NCBI GenBank assembly: GCA_027943335.1
Contig: BSBK01000967.1
Span: 345,001-409,000, forward strand
Reading direction: 5' to 3'
DNA: 64,000 bases
Source: Chamaecyparis obtusa
Lineage: Eukaryota > Streptophyta > Pinopsida > Cupressales > Cupressaceae
The notes under the pieces are model-generated. The model was not told the origin of the DNA, did not search any database, and saw only the letters and a program-made list of their open reading frames with translations. This document shows positions 34,126-47,291 of this stretch, one piece after another (within the stretch, counting starts at the first letter, position 1; each line of letters opens with the position of its first letter). Both the position numbers and the translations under genes were made by a program.

Positions 34126-36360
34126 AACAAACTCAATAATCAATTTGTAGCTGCAAGACTGACTCAAAAGAAGTGATTTGTGTATATTCAAAAACTTTTT
34201 CAAGATGCAATTTTTCACAAAGTCAATCACAACAGAAGTATTGTACAAGAATTTTAATCTATGGTGAAATTTGGCTTCATCTGAAATAATATAGGCCCAT
34301 TTCTTGGGTGTCTGTCAACTCACACAATATAAGTGTCACACAAGTAGAGCTAAAAATCCCTTGAAGGTGCCTATGATATCGCGTTTTCCAGGGATTGTTT
34401 TCATGTTAGTGAAGATCTCTTTTGCAACACAATATCCTTGGGACATATATGATCAAAATCTTGGGGGAGATTATTTTGCAGCCTCCCCTTGCACTATAAT
34501 AAGATAAATGTTCGGAGGTAAACTAGGTGGCCTCTGATTAATAGGTTGTTTTAAGTTTTGTGGAATATCCCTAATTAGTTTGTATGTGTGTGACTCACTT
34601 AAGAGCATAGTTGATCATGTTGGTTGCCTAGGGATACTTCACCTGCTCCATACTATCATCAACACACCTCGTCCAAGGTTGGCGAGATAAGAGCAGATTT
34701 TTCTTAGAGTCTTATTTATATACCAAATAGAAGGATTTTCTGATTTGAGGTCATCCTTTGTAATGGGTTAAGAGAACCCTCTAGACAAGCCTTTCTAAAA
34801 AAAATAGTTGCTAATCTATTAGATTGTGCAAGTGCACCAAGAACTTTAAATACTAGGTTAATCATATTAAGTACCAATAGTTAAATGTGAACTAATCTAT
34901 CATCCACACAAGCACATGAGTTCAATTTTAAGCCCAAACCAAATGAATTTATTTTTGTCTAATTTTAGATGCACCAAAGTCCAAGTGTATTTTTCTTTGT
35001 TTGATTTTATTGCACCAATCTCAAATGTTCTTTGCCTTGTTCAATTCTTATTCACCATGTCAATTTTAAGCACCAAAACGAGATATGGAATGTGAAGTTT
35101 GAGCATGCATTATTCATTTTAAAGCACCAAAATGAAAGATGAATTGATTTTATATTAACAAGATTAAAAACTACTTCCAAGCCACATGATAAAAGGAAAC
35201 GTTAGTACCCAAAAAAACCTAGCATTTAGTTTTGGAATTCTCTAATAGAAATAAGGTTAATGTGGTGACAATTAAAATTTTTAGAAATTCTCCATACCTT
35301 GTCCACATAGGTGTCAATAAATCCTTCTCTGACTTATACCTCCAAAGCATTAATTCGTTGTATCTTAGCTAGTATCTTTTTATGTTTTATCTCTCTTTCT
35401 CTTCTTCTATGATCAACAGACTCTTGAGTCTTGACTTTTTTGAGTTTTGGTAGTCAAGTGCATTATGTCAAGAGCATATTCTCAACAATGAAAATGTATC
35501 ATTTTACAATAGAGAATACAATTTTAGATAGAAGAGAAGGAAATCTTATTTTGTAGTTTTGAAACAATTTTTTTGATAAAATGCTTATCACTTGCACTTG
35601 CAAAAAAAATTTATAAAAAAATTGCAAGCGGTTTGAAAGAATATGATGAAATTTCACATCGGGTTCACCATTTGTAATCGGGTAATAATTGGATCAATTG
35701 AAACCTGAAATAACATATAAAATCTCAACCACAAAGAAATTGTTAGAGCAATTAGTATTCCCAATATTCAAGAAAGGATGTAAGACAAATAATAATCACA
35801 ATCAATCAAACACTATGAAATATTCAATCCAAAACATGAATATGAAAACCATAAAATCCTTCCTTGGTGTTCTCCTTCTCACACAATGTGGGCTCTCAGA
35901 ATTGAGCTCAAGATCATGCCAGCATAAGAATTCAAAGCAATTGTGATTTTTTCAAATATGATAAAAATATCACTATTTAAATAAGATTTTAGGGGTTTCA
36001 AGCAAGAATGCATGATTGAAGAGTTGATTGACTATGATTGAGTTGTTGAACTCAGAGTGAGTAGTAGTTCAACTAAGTTGATTGCTTGGTTTAACATGAT
36101 TAATTGTTCTGCCATCAAAAAGATTAGATATATGACTTGAATGGGCTGGTGAGATAACATAATAGACTGGTGAGTTAACTGATTGCATGGATGAGCCAAT
36201 TGATTACATGGATTAGAAGACTAAATTGGTGGAAGACTTAACTGATTGCTAAGGGAGGAATTAACAATGTGGATTGAATAGTTAGGAGAGGGAATTGTGG
36301 AGTGAAGAGTTCTAATTGAAAGGCTAACTCAAAGTGAGTGTGAGTTAGGATTTAGGAGGA
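34126..36360. other. AT-rich spacer, nothing recognised
   Basis: No gene, element terminus or structured repeat could be supported. Phrases such as GCACCAA(A/G) recur near 34,850-35,120 without a clear period. Confidence 0.4.
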
Positions 36361-36760
36361 TAATTATGATTTAAATAAATAAAATATTATTTATTTGCAC
36401 ATGTGGACATATTTTTATAAATAAATAATTACTTATTTATTTATGAGAGGAATTGTTAGTTATAATTAAATAAATATAATTTATTTAATCACGAGAGAGG
36501 AATAATTAGTTTATTAAATAAATATCATTTATTTAATCATGAGATAGAATTTGATTTAATTATTAACGAAATGCAATAATTAGGAGGGAACATTAATTAT
36601 ATTTGGTTATTTAATTAATTATTATTTAAGATAGAGTATAATTAAATAATGTTATTTATTTAATTATATTATAGATGAATACATGATGAAATAATTATTT
36701 AGACATTCAATAATTAAAGTAATTAATTAAAATCACTTAATTATGGAATTAAGGAGAAAT
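36361..36760. repeat. AT-rich region of repeated palindromes (AAATAAAT/ATTTATTT)
   Basis: Units such as TTAAATAAATAT and ATTTATTTAATCA recur about every 50-60 bases, separated by GAGAGAGGAAT-like phrases. Each unit can fold on itself. Origin unknown. Confidence 0.6.
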
Positions 36761-36859
36761 GATGATTTTGATCTTAGAATATGGTGGAATGAGATGATAA
36801 ATTCAATAATAAATAATATTTAACAATTTAGGAGGAATGTTAATAATGTCAGGATCCAT

Positions 36860-37210
36860 ATCAATATGATATTATGTTCTTAATTTGGTCATTGGCTTCA
36901 TCAAGACCCATATCAAGTTAGTTATCTCAATCAATCATCAGACATATATTCAATGTAATCACACCACATCAAGCTGGATATTCTAATCTTATCATTAGTC
37001 GGTCTTCATTCCATCAAGTTCAATTTGGTTTCATCGATTCTAGTTTAATCAAGTTTAGAATCAGTATTTTTTGAATCATCAATCAGTCTTCGTTCCATCA
37101 AGTTTGGAGTCAGTTTCATCAGTCCTTGTTCAATCATGTTCGGGATTGATATCTTTCAAAATCATGAATTGATCTTCGTTCAATCAAGCTTGAAGAAAAT
37201 TTCTCTTTCT
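36860..37210. repeat. Diverged tandem repeat, about 86-bp period
   Basis: The phrase GTCTTCGTTCCATCAAGTT occurs in variants near 36,999, 37,086 and 37,172, each followed by TTTGGA/AAG and CAGTTTCATC-like sequence. Confidence 0.6.
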
Positions 37211-38957
37211 CAGGAATAGTTTCATCATTACATTTGAAACTATTCTACACTTTGAAATCAGATGTTCTTTGAATCAATGTGCTGCTCACACATCAATTCA
37301 AAGAGGGGAAAATGTAATCACCTAGAATTGGTCTCCTAAACTATGAACCCCTAATCTCAATTATTGATCATAATCATAAAAGTCCTAACCCAAAAGGAAA
37401 TTCAAATTCTTTCAATCTGATATGATCATCAAAATTGTAAATCATTTAAATCAATTAATTCCTAAACATCAACATTATTTAGTAAGTAAATCGATTTAAA
37501 TCAATTAATTTATTTAAATGTCATTGCACATTAATTAAATTGAACCCATTTTTTCATTTACACATAAAAATGAATCAATAAAAATACAAAATTGAGATAA
37601 ACCCTCAAAATTGACAAAAAATAATGGATTATCTTCAAAATTGAAAAAAAATAATGGAGTATCTTCAAAATTGATTAAAAAAAAAAAAAGTTTGATAAAA
37701 ACAAGGCAAGTTTGAGTTATAAAGTTGAGTTGCATAATTTGTTAAATCAAATAAAAGAAAAAAAGTTGTTAACTTGGGCATACAAGATTAAATCAATCCA
37801 TTTTATCTATTATTTCCTCAGATCAACTCAAAAGCATGCTTTAACTCAGCCTTGGATTAATCTTGATTGTTCATTTGAATCAATCTCTACCATTGATTTT
37901 ATCAGGGTTCCTATAAAAGAAATGCTCATGTTCTCATTCAATATGTTTGATTTTGATAACATTTTTATTTTGCAAGTTTTGAGAAGGAGCTATTGCACAT
38001 CAATTCATCAATTTGAGTGTTTTCATATTCTTTCTTAGTTATTTGCATATCATTTTAGCATAGATTTCATTTAGTTTACTTATTTTCTCATATTTTATTT
38101 GCATTTAAAAATAAAATAAAATATAGTTTAATCTTGCATTCATATAGAAAGCCTTCGTCTCAGTGTAGTCAAGTCACTAATATTGCTTGAAAAATCAGAG
38201 AGCACTCATACTTGCATCGTTTAGGAGGCAATACATCAAAGTTTTAAGATTTTATGCATTCATTTATCTGATATCATTTGACTAACCATGCATCTAATGA
38301 TCTATTGAAGTGTTTGTGATAGCTTGTAGGATCAAATTTCACACACACATATAGCACAAACTTTTATTTGTAAAATTTTGATTTTTTTTCTTTAGGTTGT
38401 TTATAGTGTTTTTTTTTGTTTTTAGAATTTAGTTTCAAACCAAATGCCATTTATAATTAGTAATATAATAATATACAATAAGCCAAATATAAAGGTACCT
38501 AAATACAACATCTAGCTAGAAACAACACAAATTTATAAATCAAACAACCTTGCACACCCCCAATACCTCTTGGATGTGACATATTACACATGCAACCCTA
38601 GACACTTAAAACCTTCTGGAATATGAATAGAAGCCATATTTGTATGTCAAATATTATGTAACCATAATCCCTAATTTAAGGTTGTGCATACAATTATTTT
38701 AACTTAATTGAAACCATTGAAAAATCTTTGCAAAAGATAATATAAAAATAATCCACTAGAGTTTTGATTGTTTCAATTTTATTATTGTTGTTCATCCAAA
38801 TTTGTCACTGGTTCATACAAGTTTGTTGCTTGTTTACCAGCAATATTTTTATGATAAAGCCTCTATTTTCATTGAAGTGAACAATAAACAAACATCTAGA
38901 TGAAAAATATTTAGGAGTTTACAATTATTTTGAACACATCAATGCAGGTATTAAAAG
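37211..38957. other. AT-rich spacer before the transposase relic
   Basis: Short duplications are visible (GGA(T/G)TATCTTCAAAATTGA near 37,625 and 37,655). No gene is supported. The terminal repeats of the transposase relic that follows could lie here but were not found. Confidence 0.35.
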
Positions 38958-41022
38958 ATGGCGAAGAGTAGAAAAGCATTAAATTTTTTAGTAAACTTAA
39001 TAAGCTTTTTTGCAATTTTTAATTTTGCAGGGTGGAGTTCAATACTGCATGATGAATTGAATAGTTCAACCAAAAAAATGAAATTTATTCTTGCAATTGC
39101 ATTAAATGTTATCCAATTAGCATTACAAATTTGGAGCGATATTCAAAATTCAAGAAGTATACAAAATAATTTTAAGAAATTTAGAATAGATTTATCTGAA
39201 ATAAGACAATTGTCAAACATGGAATTAGATGACACTGAAATAGTCCTTCATGCAATCAGTTCTGAGCTAGAAAATGACATTATTGAAATTCATTTATCTA
39301 TTTCTCAATGAGAAGGAAGAATTTAGGGTGAGTGGTATGTCAAACCACGCTCTTTACATTGGTCGAATCACTATATTTTTCAAGTTAGATGTGATGATGA
39401 ATATTTTCACAATATTTTTAGGCTACCTTATGCATTATTTCAAAATATTTGTGAGAATTTGAATAACGACTTGAAGCAAGGTGTAATACCATATTCATTT
39501 TCTTCAAGTATAAAAAGTAGGGCCCTCTCAGTTGAGAAATAGGTTTATATTGCAATTTTATGAGTGTCATCTGGAATGACTATGCTTAACATTAGTGAAC
39601 TATTTGGTTGTAGAAGTAGTGAACCCTAAAATTGTCGAGGATATAGATGGTAGAATCTAGAAGGAGGACCTGATTTACCCTACCTTGGTTGTCCTCAGTG
39701 ATAAGGGCAGGGAAATAGAGCTGAATCTTCTTAACAATGCAAAGAATAGTATGCTTGACCAGTTCATGTATTTTAAATGGCTCTCTCATGAGCTTGAAGA
39801 TCTCAGGGGAAAAACTTGAGGCATTGAAAATAACAAGGATCACAAAGCCACAAAGGATCTTCGTCACCTAGAATCAAGGATTAACCAAATGGAAGCTAAG
39901 ATGAAAAGCCTTGAGGGCACCCTCACAGGTATAGTAGAGAAAAAATTCAATATCCTTAAAGCCTCCAACGAGCACATCAAATTGCTCATAGGAAAAATGG
40001 AAGAAGAAATGGATGGAAAGGATGTGTAGATTATCAAAGAGGAAAAAAAAGGAGAAGCCCAATGAAAGCCCGAGAAAGAGAACTAGGGCTAGGTCAAAGA
40101 GAAATATGGATGAAGAAGACTCTAACGACATTAAGAAGATCAAGGATGCGATAGAGAAGATGGAGCTTCTCGAAACCAATGCTGTCGTGATGCTCATGAA
40201 CCTCTCCTGACCTTTCCTCCTAGTGCCTTTTTTCCTATCCCTTTTTTGCTTTGTTTTGACTGTTCCATCTTTGTGGTAGTTTCTCTCTCATTCTACCTGT
40301 GGCCTATTTCATCGTATGTTTTTGTTTCCTTAAGACTTGATTTCTATTTTGCTATATTTTAAGAAGTTGTGGTTTTCAAGAACCCTGTAAAACCTGTTTT
40401 ACTTAATCAAAAACTATTTGGTTGTGGGAAGTACATTGTGGTAAGAGTTGTAAATAAGTTCATTAATGTCTTTTATATTCGATTTAAAAATCATATCCAA
40501 TTTCCTAGTAACTAGATGTCACTTGAGCATGTCAAAGAAGGCTTCTGTCAGAAATGAGGATTTCCAAATTATTGTGGAGCAATAGATATAACTCACATTC
40601 AATTTAATCTTCCACCTAATGAGTGTTCTTCTAATTGGTTTGATCATGATCATACTTATAGTATGTCATTACAAGCAATTATTGATAGAAATATGTATTT
40701 CATGGATATTTTTGCAGGATGGCCTAGTTGTGTAAATGATTCTTGACTTCTATGAAACTCAAGTTTCTATAGAATGTGTGATGGTGGAGAGAGATTAAAT
40801 GGCCATCCAATGTCAATTGGCTTATTTAATATGAGAGAGTACATCATTATTAATGGTGGATATCCATTGTTGACATAGTTAATCACACATTTCAGTGGAG
40901 GTCTAACAACTACTCAGAGAGAATTCAGTTTTGAGTTGTCATCAAAATGTATTGTGCTAGTGTGTGCATTTGGCAAGCTGAAAAAAAAGTGGCACCCAAA
41001 TATGGAAGTACTTTCAAAAACC
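38958..41022 (+). pseudogene. HARBI1-like DDE transposase relic, 5' and central part, split by an insertion
   Basis: A frame opens at 38,958 (about 117 codons, helical N-terminus), stops at 39,309, and continues in the same frame with EWYVKPRSLHWSNHYIFQV and FRLPYALFQNICENLNND, family features of Harbinger transposases. It is interrupted by an 800-bp insert at 39,612. Beyond the insert come LFGCGKYIVVRVVNKFI, NYCGAIDITHIQFN (first catalytic Asp), DRNMYFMDIFAGWPSCVNDS, REYIIINGGYPLLT (second Asp is Asn) and CAFGKLKKKWHPN (the Glu is lost), then KTIFCC at the edge of the L1-A insertion. The end lies at 49,193-49,371. At least six stops and two lost catalytic residues show long decay. It is a different lineage from the transposase at 15 kb. 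Confidence 0.85.
39612..40411 (+). mobile_element. 800-bp LINE-derived insert carrying a diverged ORF3 end
   Basis: It is flanked by a 14-bp duplication AACTATTTGGTTGT (39,598-39,611 and 40,412-40,425) inside the transposase relic; removing it restores LFGCGKY. It encodes broken frames resembling the second half of L1-A ORF3: MLDQFMYFKWLSHELEDL (compare YSFRLMKWVFQEIKNL), a coiled coil (INQMEAKMKSLEGTLTG), a basic patch (RKRTRARSKRN) and DIKKIKDAIEKMELLE. It ends with the LINE tail TCAAGAACCCTGTAAAACCT then AATCAAAAAC. I infer a 5'-truncated copy of a LINE related to L1-A but of another subfamily. Confidence 0.82.
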
Positions 41023-41231
41023 ATATTTTGTTGTTTTTGATTGTAGGAAAAAATAGGTTTTAAAGGGGACTTGAAACCCCGTACAAGCTAGGATAAAAGT
41101 TTTACGTTAAAGGACATTAAAAATAGAAAGGACTGGGGACCAGTCCGCCATAACCAGAACCAGCAAAACAACCAAAAAAACCAAAGACCAGCAAAAAATT
41201 GACCAATAGCTAGTACTAGGAACCCAGGGCA

Positions 41232-43127
41232 CTAGGCAAACACCTTGCGAGTCTCATCAGCTTCCTGCTTGGCCTCAGATATCTTCCTTATCGCTGCGTT
41301 GAAATCAAAGAGGTCTTGGATTCTTTGTTGAATCTTCCTCCTTTTCGCCAATCTTGTATATTTTCTGGGGCCTTCCTCTTCCAGGCCCTTAGTAATCTCA
41401 TCAGGTTTCTTGCTGGGGGAGCCAGCATCCAGCTTAGCTTTAATGGTCATAAAACAATCCATGGCTGAACCCATAAATTTTTTGTTGTCATGCATATGTT
41501 TTTTCATTGCGTTCTCCATACTTTCCATTCTAGCTTGTATATCCTGCACTTTTTTCTCCCCATCATTGTTCATATTATCCATTGCAATTTTTGAACCAGA
41601 CTCCAACTTTTCCTGCAGAGAATCCACCTTAGCAAAAATGGAGTGATGCTTTAAGTTTAAATTCTTGATCTCCTGGAAGACCCATTTCATTAAACGGAAA
41701 GAATACATGGAAGCAGCCTTGGCAGTTTGGAGGACCCCAAAGGGGGGGTCGATTTTATCATCCATATCTTCCCTCAGTAATTGAACATTTCATTCCTGCA
41801 TGTCCATGGTTTTGATGAAAGGAATGTTTCGAGAATTGTCAAGAGCATTCGCTTTCTCCGCACTAGGTGAAGCTGTTTTTGTAGCAGGGGAAGTATTCTC
41901 CACCTCCGTAGCTTCCTTCTAAGTATCCAACCCAACCTCCATGACCACTTCTAGTTTAGGGGAGATGAGCACATTGTGATCTTCAGAGCTATCATAGTCC
42001 ACCAAAATGGGCACCTTCTGACCACCCACATCCTCCTCATTCTTATCATCCTCATTGTTACTCTTGATACCAGAGGTTTTACCAATTTCCATAGTATCCA
42101 TAACCTCTTCTTTAGTGTTGTCATTCTCCTCCGAAGACAAAGAGTAACTATCTTCCTCAATAGAATTGGCCATGTCATCATAAACTTTCACACTTTTAGT
42201 AGAGGTATCCGTATCCATAGCAACCTCCTTATCCTTCCTTAATTTTTTACCTAAAGAACTCTCCTCTTTAACGACCATGTCCCTAATTATTTTTTTACCC
42301 GAGCTAGTTTTGGATGGGGATATGACAAGTCTAGCACTAGAAGTCTTCTTAATATGTTCAACAATTAGAAGAATCAACCCTTCATGAAGAATGGGTTTCT
42401 TCTCCTTCTTCCTATGCTGGGAAATACTCAAACGGAGGGACTAAAGAATGTAGTAAGGTAGGGACACCCTAATTTTATGACAGAAATGACAGAGCAAAAC
42501 AAAGTGGTAGGAATGGGCTCATTTGAACCTACCATCCAGGGTAACATATTCCATAATCACCATCATAACCATCGCCTAGATTTCTTTGAATGAAGCCACA
42601 TCATAGCACCCACCAGACTCTTTCACTAGACTTTTTTTCTCCTCTTTGCTCTTGGGAAAGCGCCAAATGGCCTTTTGCGAGACTTTCTTGTCACAATAAA
42701 ATTTGATGTCCTTAGTACTAAGCCTAGACACCTCAGCAATGAGTTCCTCCGTGATGTTCACTGTGATACCAGCTATAGTGATGGCCCCATCTTTCTAGGA
42801 ATCAACAAACAAATTCATGGCACTGTCTTTCGCTCCATGCAACCTTTCCATGTAGGTAGTGATACCCCCCTTAGTGAGAATATCCCAGACCTCTGACATA
42901 TTTTTCCATTTTACACAGTCCTTCAGCTCTTTACAATTAAGCCCTCCTCCCATAATCTCATAGCTAACAAAGACAGTCATAATTACAAAGAGAAACCAAT
43001 TGTTGCAATAACATGCAACTTTGAAGTTAACAAAGGTTAACTCATGTCTGCAATTAGTTCTCTTGGGAAAGGCACCAATTTCCATAATTATTTTCCTTTG
43101 TTTATTTAAAATGTGTCTAATCATCAT
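41232..43127 (-). pseudogene. L1-A ORF3: novel third LINE gene, globular N-terminus plus coiled coil (about 631 aa)
   Basis: A single frame of 632 codons runs from 43,127 to the stop at 41,232 and is broken only by in-frame stops (42,795, 42,576, about 42,440, 41,919, about 41,800). N-terminal third: an unnamed domain with MGGGLNCKELKDCVKW, ITIAGITVNITEELIAEVS and QKAIWRFPKSKEEKKSL, a pattern I associate with plant retroelement gag-like proteins. Middle: Ser/Glu/Asp/Lys-rich, probably disordered. C-terminal third: helical (MYSFRLMKWVFQEIKNLN), a coiled coil (KKVQDIQARMESMENAMKKH), DAGSPSKKP, a nuclear-signal-like KRRKIQQRI and a final helix (AAIRKISEAKQEADETRK). It follows RNase H on the same strand and precedes the shared tail. 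The same C-terminal part recurs in two retroposed fragments. Function is unknown; binding LINE RNA or self-association is a guess. Confidence 0.7.
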
Positions 43128-43162
43128 AACTTCTCAAGATACGCCCAATCCACTCTTTTGCT

Positions 43163-46100
43163 TTAGGCTCTGTCAAAGGCCAACTTGGCTTTCATATCAA
43201 TGGTGAGATTTTTGTAATCATGCCAAATCATGATATTCTTGGATTTAACCACAAAATTGGCCAGCTCATCAGTGGTACAATTCACTTCCCGATAAATGTG
43301 AGATATAATGACCTGCTCAAAGGAATTAATAATGACCCTAGCCTCCTCAATAATCTCCTTAATGGTCCATGATGGCTTAGTCTTGTCACTGATGCATCTT
43401 AAAATATTCATTGAGAGGCATATTTTTCTTGACAATTTTAAGCGTCTGAAGAAGAGCCATTGCCTGTGCCACATGGTTGCTTTACACCCCAATAGGCATT
43501 ACGATTGCAACCAGACAATTATCCATGTCATCATGGATGAGACCACCATAGCTCGCTGAGCCCAAGTTGCCCTTCGCAGCACCATCAAAATTTATTTTTA
43601 TCCATCTTGGTGGAGGAGAAAGCTAGACGACATTCTCCCTAGGATTAGGGTTTTTATTTGTTATCCCCACCCCCAGATCACCAACATTGAAATCCAGCAT
43701 CCTGCCAGTCGACATTTTGAAGTTTTCCTTAATGCTTCTCTTAATCTTCTCAGCTATCACCTTGGGTGGAAGTTCAGTATTCCTAAAGACTCTGTCATTG
43801 CATTCTCTCCATAACCTACATATCACATGGGGTGCTATAATATTCCACAAATGTTGATCTATAGGAACCTCAACTTTTCTCCACTGTTTACAAAAACTTT
43901 CCATGTTATTGGGAAAAAACCACTTAATCTGCACATTGTAATAATAGGTTCCAAACCTCCCATGCATAACTACAATCAATGGCAAGATGAAAGATAGATT
44001 CCTTAGATTTTTAACACAAGAAGCATCTATTACTTAGAATCATGCCCTGTTTCTAGAGATTGTCTATAGTAAGAATTTTATTCTGCAAAACCAGCTAGAA
44101 AAAAAATGTTAATTTTAGGAATTAAACTTTTATCCCACACCTGAGCCCAAAAGGGGAGAGGATTTGGTTGTTTCAATAAAACCTTAGAACAGGAAGGAAC
44201 CATGAAGATACCAGAAGGAAGGATACCCCAAAGAAGCTTATCTTCTCTAGAATCCTTAACCTTCCAGATCATAAGATCCAGCATCAAAGGCTTAAACATT
44301 TCATTCACAAGGGAGAGGTCAATCCACGAGCCATTCCTCCAGTAGTCCTTGACCCTAGCTCCGAATCTCTAAATGCATTAGTTAATGAAAGGTTGAAAAG
44401 CAGCGACAGATCTTAGGGGATAGTCTTTAATCCAACAGTCCTCCCAAAACTGGATCCTTTTGCCATTGCCTAAAAACCACTTGGCCCCTTTAAAAGCCGC
44501 TTCCTTAGCATTCTGAATACTATTCCAAATAAAATAACCTTGCACTTTCAAATTCATTTCCAAAAATTTAGAAATATGGGAGAAAGAGAAGAGATATTTT
44601 CTCTGGATGATTTCATTCCATTCTCTTTTTTCCCCAAAAATTCTCCAAGTCTATTTTATCTAGCAGTGCCATATTAGTGACTCTTAGAGGGCGAATTCCC
44701 AACCCCCCCCCCCCCCCCCCCACTTTTTAGGAGTACAGACCCTATCGCAAGCCACTAAAGCAAGTCTCTTTTTTTCTTCCACTCCCGACCACAAAAATTT
44801 ATTTGGATTTTTTCAATGATATCTGCATATTTACCAAGAATCTTAAAAAGTCTGAGGGCATAAACAGGGAGGCTTTGCAAAGAGGCCTTTAAGAGATGAA
44901 GTTTTCCTACTTGACTAAGAAGGGCTCCTTTCCAACCATCCAACTTCCTATTGAATCTATCAACAATGCCAGCCCAGAAGGATTCCAAAGGTTTGAGACC
45001 AAGAGGAAGTACCAAATAGGTAGCAGGAAAAGAGTGAATTCTACAACCTATGATTCTGGCAATTCTATACTGCCTGTCCTCAGGGGTATTGATAAAAAAT
45101 AAAGAACTCTTATCCTAGTTAATGGATTGACCAGAGCCAAGAGAATAGGTAGATAGAGCATGTTTAATAGTCTTGGCTTCCTGAATAGAAGAGAAACCCA
45201 TAATAATAGTATCATCCACAAACTGTTCATGAGAACAGGGATTAGAAGTCAAAGAAAGGAAAGGCCTTTAAAAGATCCATTGGAAACAATCTTCTGAAGA
45301 AGGTGCCCAAGACATTCAACCAGGATAGAAAAAAGGATAGGAGAAAGAGGATCTCCTTGCCTTAGACCCCTAGAGGGTTTGAAGAACCTAGAAGGGGACC
45401 CATTGATCAGAATAGCAGCAGAAGAAGTGCTAATGAGCTGATAAATCAATTTAAGGAATTTATCACCAAAACCAAAGGATCTCAAAACCTTGATCAGCAA
45501 ATCCCAGTCCACCCGATCATAAGCCTTTGAAAGGTCTGGTTTAAGAAAGAAACCAGAGTTAAGAGAGACCTGAGTAGAGTGGATAACCTCATGAACCTTC
45601 ATAATTGAATCAAGAATCTGCCTACTAGGCATGAAGCCACTTTGTTGTGGAGAGATAATATGAGGGAGAATAACTAGCAAATGAGAGGTCAGAACTTTAG
45701 AAAGAATTTTGTACACATAATTGCATAAGCTAATAGGTCTGAAGGAATCCACCGAATAAGCTCTAGGCTTCTTAGGAATCAGAGCAAGAAAGGTCGCATT
45801 AATCTCTTTAAGTAGAGATCTAGCTCCAAAGAATTCTTTAACATAATTATTGATGTCCACTTCAATAATATGCCATTTTTTTTGAAAAAAGAAAATAGGG
45901 AACCCATCAGGGCATGGGGACTTATCACCTTCAAAAGAGAAGACCACCACCTTGATTTCACCCAGAGAGGGGTGGCAATAAGAGCATGATTGGTTGAATC
46001 ATTAACAATGGAAAGAATGTTATCAAGAGGGATGTTTTGATTCCCCAAATCAAGATTAGGATCTTTAGAGAGAAAGGAAGAGAAGAAATTTATCATAGCC

Positions 46101-47291
46101 TCAGAGATATCTTTATCATTGGAAATTTCCCCTTCCTCCACTTTGAGTTTGGATATTCTATTAGAAGCTCTATGTTTTGAGGCAGATAATTGAAAGAATC
46201 TAATGTTCTTATCCCTAGCTTTGAGCCAAATAGACCTAGATCTTTGCCTCCAATATTCTTCTTCCTTGGAAATAATGTTATGTGTTTTAGCAAGGATGCT
46301 CTCCTCCTTATCCCTCAGTTCCACCGTCAACCTAGAATGTTGGATAGTTTTCTGAATAATGTCAAGATCATTTTTAAGATGACTTTTGGATTTAAATATA
46401 TCACCAAAAATAGTTTTGCTCCACACCTTAACATTCTATTTGACACTGAGAAGTTTCTTTACCACTCTAAACATATTAGTACCTTGAATATTAAAATTCC
46501 ACCAGTCTTTGATATGCTACTCAATCTCCAGATGATCAACCCACATTTTCTCAAACCTGAAGGGCGGGTGACCCTTTGCAGTGATCAGGTCAACACTAAA
46601 ACATATCGGGAAGTGATCAGACCCAATCTTCAAAAGGGAAGACAACGAACACCCAATTTTTTTTAACTAGAAACCAGTGATCAAAGCATGATCCAATCTA
46701 ACTTGGATGAGGTCTTGAAAAATCCTTCTATTTGACCAAGTAAAATGGACTCCCTAAAGCTCCATATCAAACAGAGCTTGATTATTAATAAATTCCATAA
46801 GCTCCATTCTACCATCCAAGTGACTTTGATTATTCACCCCACCATACTTCTCATTATCTTTTAAAATGCAATTGAAGTCCCCAATGATCATCCAAGGAAG
46901 CTCTTGGAAAGAGTTTCTATGATTTTCAATTCTTCTCCAAAAATGGGATCTACCAGCTTTGGAGTTGGGGGCATAAATAGTAGTAGCAACCCATTCAAAA
47001 TCCATATTAGATGAACAAATTTAATGCTGAGGCAGTTCAAATTTTCTAAAACCACTAATCCCCGAACATGACTCTGATTCCAAAAAAAAAAAACCCCTCC
47101 CAAAGCCCCTTAGAGCTAAAGCCAGCAACTCCATTATTTTTAAAGATTTTAATTTTTTCCACCTTCTCTTTACCCATCTTAGTTTCTTGAACAAAAATGA
47201 TATTAGGATTGTGATCTCTTACTAGATTCCTGAGAATTTCTTATTTGTGAGGGGCATTCAACCCTCTTATGTTCCACGATATGAACTTCAT
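43163..47291 (-). pseudogene. L1-A ORF2: endonuclease, reverse transcriptase, zinc finger, RNase H
   Basis: It starts MKFISWNIRGLNAPHK at 47,291. Endonuclease blocks are IIFVQETK, MIIGDFNCILKDNEKYGG and GSDHFPI, with two frameshifts near 47,100-47,000. RT blocks are SPCPDGFPIFFF, FRPISLCN, LKPDLSKAYDRVDW, LRQGDPLSPILF and FVDDTIIM (near 45,215), with another shift near 45,950. The thumb GG-rich motif near 44,710 is destroyed by a run of 19 C (G on this strand). zf-RVT remnants (LGNGKRIQFWEDCW; RLWRECNDRVFRN) lead to RNase H (INFDGAAKGNLGSASYGG, then a shift into the frame 43,492-43,163 with SHIYREVNCTTDELA). The end at 43,163 is followed 36 bases later by ORF3. It is dead. Confidence 0.87.
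44703..44721. repeat. Homopolymer run of 19 C inside L1-A ORF2
   Basis: Uninterrupted C19 on the plus strand (G19 on the LINE sense strand) at the position where related LINEs encode a Gly-Gly-Leu-Gly motif. The minus strand could form a G-quadruplex. Run length may be affected by sequencing error. Confidence 0.9.

Noticed and set aside
41951..42242. Frames on both strands within ORF3
   Set aside because: Shadows of the acidic, Ser-rich middle of ORF3 in other frames.
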